Shown here in pieces: positions 12,880 to 19,477 of a stretch of DNA of 19,477 nt. The notes beneath the pieces were generated by a model. That model saw nothing but the letters and a program-made list of their open reading frames with translations, was not told the DNA's origin and made no database searches. Origin of the DNA: Chloroflexota bacterium. Lineage in GTDB: Bacteria; Chloroflexota; Anaerolineae; Promineifilales; Promineifilaceae. How positions within the stretch are numbered: the stretch's first letter is position 1; each line of letters starts with the position of its first letter. A program made the translations under genes and the position numbers. The stretch spans positions 1 through 19,477 of the forward strand of contig QQUD01000890.1 of NCBI GenBank assembly GCA_008501785.1. Direction: 5' to 3'.

Positions 12880-14815
12880 GTGCGAGCAGCTCTTTGGCTT
12901 TGCGAACCGCTGCACTCGCATCCTGTGCATACCCATCAGCGCCAATATCATCGGCAAAATCTTGGGTGACACCAGCGCCTCCCACCATAATTTTCACCTT
13001 GTCGCGCACACCTGCATCCTGGATTGTTTTAATGGTGTTCCGCATCATCGGCATCGTTGTGGTCAGCAGTGCCGACATGCCAACCAGACTCGCACCTGAT
13101 TCATTGATTGCTTCCACAAATTTATCAGGCTGCACATCGGGACCCAGATCAATTACCTCAAAACCAGCCCCTTCTAGCATCATGCACACCAAATTTTTAC
13201 CAATGTCGTGTAAATCGCCTTTGACGGTACCCACAATGGCCTTCGCCACCGGTTCTGCACCTGATTCGGTGAGCAATGGTTTCAGCAAATCCATGATGGC
13301 GCGTGTGCCTAGCGCAGCGGCCATCATCTCTGGTAAAAAGAATTCGCCAGTCTCAAATTTTTGCCCCACGGTATCCATCGCAGGCACAACACCTTTGAGA
13401 ATCACATCTTGCGCACTCATGCCTTCTTTCAGAGCCGCTTCAGCGGCAGCAACCGAGTCTGGTGCATTGCCAGAAATAATTGCATCTTTCATGTCGGCAA
13501 TGGCCGGTGAATCAGCTTCTGCTTCGGCCATCAATGCTGCGGCTTCTTCCGCTGTCAGCGCACGTCCTGGCATTGCATCGGGGCTGGTGTTGATGGTGAC
13601 TGGTTTGTCTTGTGATTTGCTATACTCATAATCGTCTGGGCGCTGCCCCACACCACCGGGACCGTAATTGCCCAATTCTTGCAAAGTTTCCCACATGGCG
13701 ACGATGTTTTCGGCGGGTACATTGGCTTGAATATTGTGAACAGCTGCTGCAATAAATCCGCCATCTTTGCCGAAGTCATCAATGCGTCTTTTCACTTCGT
13801 CGCGTACCTGATCAGGCGTGCCATCGGTAAAGACACCTTGCGTGTCCACTAAGCCGCCCCAGAAGGTCATCTCATTACCAAAGTCGCGTTTTAGTGCTGA
13901 GGATTCCATGCCGGTAGCGCTTACCTGCACCGGATTGATAATGTCAATGCCGACCTCAATCATGTCGGGAATGATTTCACGAATTGCGCCGCAGCTGTGG
14001 AAGAAAATTTTGGCATCGGTGCGCGCTTTGATGAAGTCCATGATTTTCTGGTGGCGTGGCTTGATGATTTTGCGGTAAATGTCGGGGCTAATGAGCAAGC
14101 CAAATTGTCCTGCCAAGTCGTCTGCCTCTTGCACAACATCGGCATATTCGCCAACTAATGGCAGGGCAATTTCCCAATAGGCCAGCTTCAAATCGATGAT
14201 GGTGTCCATCAAATAGGTGAGCCACTCGAGGTTTGTCACCAAATCGGGATAGAATTTGGCAAAGCCTCGCATCCAGGCTGTTAATTCAATAAATCCGGCA
14301 GAGAGTCCGCCCAAAATGACCAATTCGCCCCGCTCCTCGGCAACAAATTTGGCGCGTTCGCGCAGCCCTTCGAAGCGAGCCGGATCGGTTGGGTTGGGCC
14401 AGTTGAAGTTTTTAATGTCTTCGATGGTGGTGGCGCTGGCTAATGGATGATGGAACATGTCATAGTAATGCCCATTGTCTTGCGGCATGCGCCAGCCGAT
14501 ATCCCATTCGTCGTGGAAGAAGTCGTAGCCGGGGAGATCGGTGGTGTTGATGACGATGTTGTGTGTGGCAGATGAGCGGGGGGCGACGTTGCGCACATCC
14601 ACACCCAATGCTTGCCGCACATCTTCATCAACGACAGCGATTTGCTGGAACATATCCATTACTTGGATTTCTTTTTCCGGCAACCCTAGTATTTTGCGCA
14701 GTTTGCGGTATGAGTGAATGTTGATGCTGGTTAATACGGTTCCACCCAAATCGAATGGAATTTTGTCTGGTTCTTGATGGTTCAGCGCCATCTTTGCTCG
14801 TTGGCGTGAATTCAT
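12875..14815 (-). CDS. UroD-type methyltransferase fused to a corrinoid-binding domain (CmuA-like architecture)
   Basis: 646 residues, RBS AAGGAG upstream. Residues 1-360 are a UroD-superfamily methyltransferase: 'MNSRQRAKMALNHQEPDKIP', 'DVVQEADDLAGQ', 'FFHSCGAIREIIPDMIEVG' with H273-S-C275 matching the zinc motif His-x-Cys, then 'FWGGLVDTQGVFTDGTP'. Residues about 375-425 are an acidic linker. Residues 430-646 are cap plus cobamide domain with D534-x-H536-x2-G (GDLHDIGKNLV), 'GMSALLTTTMPMM' and 'VGGAGVT'. CmuA, the chloromethane methyltransferase, has the same order of domains in one chain. The fusion would demethylate a substrate and hold the methyl on its own cobalt. I see no distal Cys at the expected second zinc position, so full CmuA-like zinc binding is uncertain. 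A preceding sugar-transport set suggests a methylated sugar rather than a methyl halide. Confidence 0.92.
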   Translation of the reverse strand: MNSRQRAKMALNHQEPDKIPFDLGGTVLTSINIHSYRKLRKILGLPEKEIQVMDMFQQIAVVDEDVRQALGVDVRNVAPRSSATHNIVINTTDLPGYDFFHDEWDIGWRMPQDNGHYYDMFHHPLASATTIEDIKNFNWPNPTDPARFEGLRERAKFVAEERGELVILGGLSAGFIELTAWMRGFAKFYPDLVTNLEWLTYLMDTIIDLKLAYWEIALPLVGEYADVVQEADDLAGQFGLLISPDIYRKIIKPRHQKIMDFIKARTDAKIFFHSCGAIREIIPDMIEVGIDIINPVQVSATGMESSALKRDFGNEMTFWGGLVDTQGVFTDGTPDQVRDEVKRRIDDFGKDGGFIAAAVHNIQANVPAENIVAMWETLQELGNYGPGGVGQRPDDYEYSKSQDKPVTINTSPDAMPGRALTAEEAAALMAEAEADSPAIADMKDAIISGNAPDSVAAAEAALKEGMSAQDVILKGVVPAMDTVGQKFETGEFFLPEMMAAALGTRAIMDLLKPLLTESGAEPVAKAIVGTVKGDLHDIGKNLVCMMLEGAGFEVIDLGPDVQPDKFVEAINESGASLVGMSALLTTTMPMMRNTIKTIQDAGVRDKVKIMVGGAGVTQDFADDIGADGYAQDASAAVRKAKELLAL

Positions 14816-14838
14816 GAGTTGTTCTCTCCTTCTGTCTA

Positions 14839-14861
14839 ATTATCGATTATCGATTATCGAT
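14839..14861. repeat. Tandem ATTATCG x3 in the leader of the fusion gene
   Basis: Three exact 7-bp units plus AT, containing three overlapping ATCGAT palindromes, 24-46 bp upstream of the fusion gene ATG at 14815. It may be a phase-variable or protein-binding spacer; promoter elements around it are not clear. Confidence 0.75.
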
Positions 14862-14918
14862 ACTTTAGTTAAGAAATAATGGTCTTGTTTGTTTGATGGG
14901 GTAATCGCATAATCCACC

Positions 14919-15025
14919 CCGCCGGGGGCTGTAAGCCCCTGGCTACGAAATGGAAGCCCTTTCAGGGCTAAAATCTGAGGCCCGGAGGGCCTTTCAACTC
15001 GAAGCCGGGGCGTTTACGCCTCGGC
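14919..15025. repeat. Cluster of adjacent hairpins overlapping the 3' end of the DUF4380 gene
   Basis: GGGGGCTGTAAGCCCCT, AAGCCCTTTCAGGGCT and GGCCCGGAGGGCC lie in a row, followed by GCCGGGGCGTTTACGCCTCGGC (about 15004-15025), whose loop contains the TAA stop at 15014-15016. Such strings are common extragenic palindromes in environmental bacteria and may terminate or stabilise the sugar-transport transcript before the methyltransferase gene. Confidence 0.7.
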
Positions 15026-16327
15026 GGATTTTGCTGGCAAAACGGCCGTTTCCAACCCCCGCTCAACCCCATCCGCATCAGCCACAACCGCCAGTTCAAC
15101 AGCAGCAGCTCCAGCCGGGATTTCACAAATTTCATTTAAATTGACAGGCGTGAGCGGGTTGACTTCGCCAATTGTCTCTTTGGCAATCACTTCACCCGCT
15201 GCATTTTTCCAGTTGCAGATAAGCTCGCCTGTGTCGAAGATGCCGAATTGTCCGGTGAGATGGACGGATTGATCGGTAACGGCCGTTTTCAACCGCACCG
15301 CACTACACCCACCTGCCTGCACATCCACCACCGGACCCGCACAATGCGCCACACCCCATTCCATTGCAAACGAGGTAGACTGCCCCGGCGCAATTTCTTG
15401 AATAGGCCCCAGCACTTCCGTTTCCATCAAATAAATATCGGAGCCGGTAAAGTCGAGGTTGGCAACTTGCCCAGCACCAACCGTCCAACATTCAACGGTT
15501 GCGCCGTCATCGGGATATTCTGCATTGGGTTTGACTTTGAATTGTTCTGTGAAGGCAACATCTTCGGTACCGTTGTGGAAGGCAATCCAGCCAGCCTGTG
15601 AATCGAGACCAACCTTGCCAATTTGCCAGAGGTAGGGTGCTTTAAACAGCCCCTTTTCCGTGTCAATTTGCCATTGCGGGTTGTTTTCGTCGCCAAACAT
15701 GACATTGTAGCCTTGGGGAAAACGGCCGTTTTCTTTCAAGGGCGTCGTCACAATACAATTCGGATCATGCGTAAACGTACCGTCTGGCTTTTGCAGCTCT
15801 GCCCGCAGCTGCACCACATCCCAAATGCTCCAGCGAATCGGTTCATCTTTGACATTGGTAAATGACAAATTGACCTGAACCCGGCTGCTGCCTTTGGTCA
15901 GCACAAACTGCCGCGTAATTTGCACCCCCGTGCGCTGGTCAGGCGGGCTAACCATGCGAATCACAGCGCGTGACGCATCACTCGCATATAAATCAACCGT
16001 GTATTGGCCTGTATCAAGCACCGGATCAGGTGGGCCATGCCATTGTTGGTCGTTGTCCCACCCTTGAGGGGCTGGCCAAGTCTTGTACCCCCCGTAATTT
16101 TTCAAGGCGGCTAATGAGCAATCCCCCTGATTTTCTTTGGCCGAATAGAGCTTGCCAGCCAAATCACGATCCACATAGAAGAATGGATAGTCGCCTAAAT
16201 CAAGCGCCATAATCCGGCCCCCAATCGCTGGAACAGCAACCAGGCGAATAAATTCATTTTCCAGGTAAAAGGCTTCCCACCCACGGAAGCTGCCTTTTTG
16301 CACAGAGCATGTCGTTTTGGAACTCAT
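15014..16327 (-). CDS. DUF4380-like protein (galactose-mutarotase-like fold)
   Basis: 437 residues, no signal peptide, GGAG upstream, and its start overlaps the ATPase stop by four bases (ATGA), so the two are translationally coupled. 'WEAFYLENEFIRLVAVPAIG', 'GRIMALDLGDYPFFYVD' and 'NYGGYKTWPAPQGW' near the N-terminus are the beta-sandwich motifs seen in DUF4380 and aldose-1-epimerase-like proteins; the rest is beta-rich with 'FVLTKGSSRVQVNLSFTN' and 'WSIWDVVQL'. The family is not biochemically characterised to my knowledge. Directly behind a sugar ABC ATPase, anomer conversion or binding of the imported sugar is plausible. The cytoplasmic location agrees with acting after uptake. The last 100 residues are Ala/Val rich and may be a separate Ig-like sandwich. 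Confidence 0.75.
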   Translation of the reverse strand: MSSKTTCSVQKGSFRGWEAFYLENEFIRLVAVPAIGGRIMALDLGDYPFFYVDRDLAGKLYSAKENQGDCSLAALKNYGGYKTWPAPQGWDNDQQWHGPPDPVLDTGQYTVDLYASDASRAVIRMVSPPDQRTGVQITRQFVLTKGSSRVQVNLSFTNVKDEPIRWSIWDVVQLRAELQKPDGTFTHDPNCIVTTPLKENGRFPQGYNVMFGDENNPQWQIDTEKGLFKAPYLWQIGKVGLDSQAGWIAFHNGTEDVAFTEQFKVKPNAEYPDDGATVECWTVGAGQVANLDFTGSDIYLMETEVLGPIQEIAPGQSTSFAMEWGVAHCAGPVVDVQAGGCSAVRLKTAVTDQSVHLTGQFGIFDTGELICNWKNAAGEVIAKETIGEVNPLTPVNLNEICEIPAGAAAVELAVVADADGVERGLETAVLPAKSAEA

Positions 16328-17856
16328 GCAATTGCTCCTTCTGTTTCTGGTGTGGCCGTGTTGTTGGCAACCCCCGTTGCATAAGCCATCAGAACTTCTT
16401 CGGTGGCATCTGCGCGGTCAATAATGCCGGTGATTTTGCCTTCGTGCATGACCACAATGCGGTGTGCCAATGCCAGCACTTCCGGCAGTTCGGAGGAGAT
16501 CAACACAATGCCCATGCCCTTGCTGGCAAGATTGCGCATCAAATCATAGATTTCTGATTTAGCGCCCACGTCAACACCGTGTGTCGGCTCGTCCAAAATT
16601 AGCAGTTTGGGATTGGTTGCCAGCCAGCGCCCGAGGACGGTTTTTTGCTGATTGCCGCCGCTCAAACTGCTCACCGGATCGTCAATAGAAGCTAGTCGGA
16701 TGTCCAACTGCTCAACCAGTTTGGACACCATTTTGCGCTCGGCACGTTCGCTTAAGCCAACGGCTTGCATACTGGGCAGTTTGGCCATCGACATGTTTTT
16801 ATAAATTTCCATCTCCGTGAAGAGACTAAGCACTTTGCGGTCTTCGGGAACCATCGCAATACCAGCTTTGATGGCTTGGCCTGGGGAATGGAAGCGCACG
16901 GAACGGCCGTTAAACACCACCTCACCCTGCTCAAACTTATCTGCCCCAAACACAGCCCGCAGCACTTCACTACGACCCGCGCCCACCAATCCCGAAAAGG
17001 CGACAATCTCGCCTTCCTGAACTGAAAACGAAACATCTTGAAACCGTTTCCCGCTCAAGTTGCGCACTTCCAGAATTGTCTCGCCTTCATAAGTCATCAC
17101 ACTTTGTAAATCACGATCCAGTTCCCGCCCCACCATCATATTGATGATCGTTTGTTCGTTTACATCATCGTTGTTGACAACAGTATCGACATATTTGCCA
17201 TCTCGCAGAACTGTGATTCGATCTGAAATGCGCAGCACTTCATCAATTTTGTGGGAAACATAAATGATGGCGATACCTCGCGCTTGCAGCGATTCGATGA
17301 CTTCAAACAGACGTTCGGATTCGCCATCAGACAGCGAGGAGTTTGGCTCGTCCATAATGATCAGCTTGGCATCGGCCGAAACCGCACCGGCAATTTCAAT
17401 CATTTGCCGCTGCGAAATGGACAAATCTTGCACTTTGGCGTGTGGGTCCACATCTAAGTCGATCAGCGCCATCGCATCAACTGTTTTTTGTTCGAGTTCT
17501 TTCCAATTAATTACGCCAAAACGACCCTGCATCTTTCCCATAAACATGTTTTCGATGACGGTCAGCGAGGGCATCATTGAAAGTTCTTGATGGATGATGG
17601 CAATGCCTGCGTGTTGGGCATCGATGGGACGGCCGTATTCCACAGCATTCCCTTCAAAGGTGACAAGACCTTCATTTCGCGGCACAATGCCACCCAGCAC
17701 CTTGATTAATGTGGATTTACCTGCCCCGTTCTCCCCCACCAGCGCATGTACTTCGCCGTAGTTGAGGTCAAACTGAACATTGTCCAGTGCATGCACGCCG
17801 CCATATCGTTTTGAAATGCCTTCTACCTTTAATATTTGTTCGCCAATCTTCGACAT
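16324..17856 (-). CDS. Sugar ABC transporter ATP-binding protein with two ABC domains (MglA/RbsA/XylG type)
   Basis: 510 residues from ATG 17856, chosen for the AAGGAAG RBS and because motif homology begins at 'ILKVEGISKRYGG'; a longer frame to 17937 is unlikely. First domain: Walker A GENGAGKST (41-49), signature LSISQRQ, Walker B LIIMDEPNSSLSD, H-loop YVSHKIDE. Second domain: degenerate Walker A SGLVGAGRSEVLR, signature LSGGNQQK, Walker B LLILDEPTHGVD. This pattern of one intact and one degenerate site is that of carbohydrate CUT2 importers for monosaccharides such as galactose, ribose or xylose. It drives uptake with the binding protein encoded upstream. No permease gene lies between the binding protein and ATPase or after the ATPase, where CUT2 operons normally have one. 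Confidence 0.95.
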   Translation of the reverse strand: MSKIGEQILKVEGISKRYGGVHALDNVQFDLNYGEVHALVGENGAGKSTLIKVLGGIVPRNEGLVTFEGNAVEYGRPIDAQHAGIAIIHQELSMMPSLTVIENMFMGKMQGRFGVINWKELEQKTVDAMALIDLDVDPHAKVQDLSISQRQMIEIAGAVSADAKLIIMDEPNSSLSDGESERLFEVIESLQARGIAIIYVSHKIDEVLRISDRITVLRDGKYVDTVVNNDDVNEQTIINMMVGRELDRDLQSVMTYEGETILEVRNLSGKRFQDVSFSVQEGEIVAFSGLVGAGRSEVLRAVFGADKFEQGEVVFNGRSVRFHSPGQAIKAGIAMVPEDRKVLSLFTEMEIYKNMSMAKLPSMQAVGLSERAERKMVSKLVEQLDIRLASIDDPVSSLSGGNQQKTVLGRWLATNPKLLILDEPTHGVDVGAKSEIYDLMRNLASKGMGIVLISSELPEVLALAHRIVVMHEGKITGIIDRADATEEVLMAYATGVANNTATPETEGAIA

Positions 17857-17906
17857 TGCCAGTTCTTCCTTAACCATATAAGATTTAATTACGCACTTTG
17901 TGTGAT

Positions 17907-17973
17907 GGCTGGCTCCAGAGCAATTGGAGCCAGCCAACTTGTCGTGTGGTGAAGTCAGTTAGACGCTGACTTC
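17907..17973. repeat. Two intercistronic hairpins between binding-protein and ATPase genes
   Basis: GGCTGGCTCCA (17907-17917) pairs exactly with TGGAGCCAGCC (17925-17935); GAAGTCAG (17951-17958) pairs with CTGACTTC (17966-17973). No T run follows on the minus strand, so they are likelier to stabilise the upstream mRNA and lower ATPase expression, as stem-loops do after binding-protein genes in other ABC operons. Confidence 0.65.
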
Positions 17974-17998
17974 GCCACCGCTCTCAATAGACACCAAT

Positions 17999-19477
17999 CT
18001 ATGGAGACCAAAACTCGCTAATGTTTTCTTGCGTGACAACAGATGCATCTGTCACCATCCGACTACATTCCGGTACAACCCCACCAACGAGATAGTTGAA
18101 AAGACGAATGGCCGGGTCATGGCCTTGAGCATAAGGATTCTGACCGATGGTGGCGTAGATAACACCTTTTTCAACGTATTCCATTGTTTCATTAACGAAG
18201 TCGAAGGAAACAACAGCTACTTCACCAGCGCGATCTGCATCTTCTACAGCCGCAGCAGCACCAAATGGTCCACCAGCCGTGACGTAGATACCTTTCAGTT
18301 CAGGATTGGCAGTCATGAAATCTTGTGCTTGGGTGTAAGCAATGTCGCCTTGGTCGGTATTTTCAACTTCGGCTACAACGGTGATGTCTGGATAGTTAGC
18401 AGCCAGGTAATCAACAAAGCCTAAACGACGCAGCTCATGTGCTTCTACCGCGAAGAAACCGGTGATGATACCAACTTCGCCTGCACCACCAATGGCGGTT
18501 GCCATTGCTTCAGCAGCAGCTTCCCCTTGCAGGTACAAATCTGCACCAACGAAGAGAATACGGCCGTTTTCCGCATCCGTCTCAGAGTTAAACGTAGCAA
18601 CCGGGATGCCTGCATCCACAGCAGCGTTGATGTAAGTTACCAAACCAGCGTCGCCAGCAATCGTGGCAATTGCATCATACTCTTGCGCAATCAGTGCTTC
18701 GATACCACCACTGAAGTTGTCAGCAGTGTGTGTTTCGCCTGGGATAATCCAGTCAACGGTGGTGTTGTAAGCGGCCAACTCATCAGCAGCTGCCAAAGCA
18801 CCTTCTTTCACTGGAATCCAGAATGGATTGTTTTCCAAACCGAGTACAGCAATTCGTAGCGGTTCTTCTGGCGTGATGTCAACAGGTGTTACGCTGCCTT
18901 CATCGGCCATCGCACACATCGAATCGAATGCTGGCAGTTCTGCCATCATTTCTTCTTCCGCAGGCAGTTCTTCAACCAAACCTTCTTCTGGGGTCCAGTA
19001 TTGGTCAATGTTTTCTTTTGTAACAACGGCAGCTTCTGTAACCAAACGGCCACATTCTGGCACGTCACCATTGACGAGGTAGTTGAACAAACGAACGGCC
19101 GGGTCATGACCTTGAGCATATGGATTCTGGCCGATGGTGGCGGAGATAACGCCTTTTTGCACGTATTGCATGGTTTCGTTCACAAAGTCGAATGAAACAA
19201 CAGCAACTTCGCCAGCGCGTCCAGCATCATCAACAGCAGCCGCGGCACCAAATGGGCCACCAGCCGTAACGTAGATACCTTTCAGGTCTGGATTGGCGGT
19301 CATGAAATCTTGTGCTTGGGTGTAAGCAATGTCGCCTTGGTCGGTATTTTCAACTTCGGCAACCACTTCGATGTCGGGGTAGTTGGCAGCTAGGTGCTCA
19401 ACAAAGCCCAAACGACGCAGTTCATGTGCTTCTACAGCAAAGAAACCGGTGATGATCCCAACTTTACCGGAACCACC
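17999..19477 (-). CDS. Periplasmic sugar-binding protein with tandemly duplicated binding domains (5' end outside window)
   Basis: The open frame reaches the window edge, giving 492 visible residues; the start and signal peptide are missing. The C-terminal copy is complete: 'PLRIAVLGLENNPFWIPVKEGALAAADEL', 'DAIATIAGDAGLVTYINAAVDAGIPVATFNSE', 'GIITGFFAVEAHELRR', 'TANPELKGIYVTAGGPFG' and 'GEVAVVSFDF', ending FWSP, the Peripla_BP_4 (CUT2, ribose/galactose-type) fold. The visible N-terminal part repeats the same residues from 'GIITGFFAVEAHELRR' to 'QYWTP', about 23 differences in 163 by eye, joined by an acidic linker of about 43 residues (EELPAEEEMMAELPAF). The DNA period is 987 bp (329 codons). 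It would supply substrate to the ATPase encoded downstream. Two linked binding domains in one chain are uncommon for this class. Confidence 0.92.
   Translation of the reverse strand, partial: GGSGKVGIITGFFAVEAHELRRLGFVEHLAANYPDIEVVAEVENTDQGDIAYTQAQDFMTANPDLKGIYVTAGGPFGAAAAVDDAGRAGEVAVVSFDFVNETMQYVQKGVISATIGQNPYAQGHDPAVRLFNYLVNGDVPECGRLVTEAAVVTKENIDQYWTPEEGLVEELPAEEEMMAELPAFDSMCAMADEGSVTPVDITPEEPLRIAVLGLENNPFWIPVKEGALAAADELAAYNTTVDWIIPGETHTADNFSGGIEALIAQEYDAIATIAGDAGLVTYINAAVDAGIPVATFNSETDAENGRILFVGADLYLQGEAAAEAMATAIGGAGEVGIITGFFAVEAHELRRLGFVDYLAANYPDITVVAEVENTDQGDIAYTQAQDFMTANPELKGIYVTAGGPFGAAAAVEDADRAGEVAVVSFDFVNETMEYVEKGVIYATIGQNPYAQGHDPAIRLFNYLVGGVVPECSRMVTDASVVTQENISEFWSP

Larger units (their letters stand above)
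2028..18569. repeat. Highly iterated palindrome ACGGCCGT (14 copies)
   Basis: The exact ten-base form AACGGCCGTT starts at 2028, 3844, 5517, 7515, 8151, 11290, 15041, 15278, 15721 and 16902; the eight-base core alone occurs also at 2901, 12373, 17629 and 18560. Thirteen of the 14 are inside genes, encoding mostly x-TAV-x or, in the other frame, x-GR-x. Chance would give about 0.3 copies of an 8-mer in this length. It is a dispersed signature spread across the window, not a continuous feature over these coordinates. Confidence 0.9.

Noticed and set aside
12894..13631. Open frame of 245 codons on the plus strand inside the corrinoid fusion gene
   Set aside because: Low-complexity Ser/Ala/Pro composition and full overlap with a well-supported cobamide domain on the other strand.
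14919..15025. CRISPR-like array
   Set aside because: The units are different hairpins without a constant repeat and without spacers of fixed length.
18451..19449. GAAACCGGT matches in the binding-protein gene as extra LacI operators
   Set aside because: Only half of the palindrome is present, and both occurrences are the same codons in the duplicated protein domains.

Overview
The window looks like a chromosomal segment of a Chloroflexota-like (Anaerolineae/Caldilineae-type) bacterium. This is inferred from the style of the genes (a secreted repeat protein with PQQ-like blades, an N-terminal MTHFR_C plus MetF fusion, DUF4380, ferritin-like protein), from the intergenic palindromes, and from a mid-GC composition; no rRNA or other marker gene is present to prove it. 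An 8-mer palindrome, ACGGCCGT, occurs 14 times and is a conspicuous genomic signature.

Layout. 1-1574 (minus): the 5' part of a secreted protein with six Cys-x4-Cys repeats followed by PQQ-type beta-propeller blades. 1575-2171: divergent intergenic region with promoters and a LacI-type operator. 2172-9623 (plus): a LacI regulator, then a ferritin-like diiron protein, a zinc alcohol dehydrogenase, an esterase-D-like hydrolase, a UroD-type methyltransferase-like protein, a galactokinase-like kinase and a stand-alone corrinoid protein, ending in a terminator-like hairpin. 9926-10174 (plus): an isolated 45-codon gene with a consensus promoter, strong RBS and terminator. 10246-19477 (minus, converging on it; listed here in transcription order, from high to low coordinates): a tandemly duplicated sugar-binding protein (5' end outside the window), a sugar ABC ATPase of the MglA/RbsA type, a DUF4380 mutarotase-like protein, a UroD-corrinoid fusion of CmuA architecture, a dihydropteroate-synthase-fold methyltransferase, and an MTHFR_C-MetF fusion.

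How it fits together. The two facing gene sets contain every core part of a corrinoid methyl-transfer route: methyltransferase I candidates (two UroD-like proteins), corrinoid carriers (one free, one fused), a pterin-binding methyltransferase II, and methylene-THF reductase to oxidise methyl-THF. Unlike characterised methanol, chloromethane or aryl-ether systems, these parts are mixed with sugar functions: LacI control, sugar ABC uptake, a mutarotase-fold protein and a galactokinase homologue whose usual substrate-contact Glu is Ser. My leading hypothesis is import and corrinoid-dependent O-demethylation of a methylated sugar (or another methoxylated polyol), with the methyl group going to tetrahydrofolate and the freed sugar being phosphorylated. 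The alcohol dehydrogenase/esterase pair resembles formaldehyde oxidation and, with the diiron protein, could be a parallel oxidative branch. The substrate is inferred, not shown. No permease and no corrinoid-reactivating protein are visible in the window.
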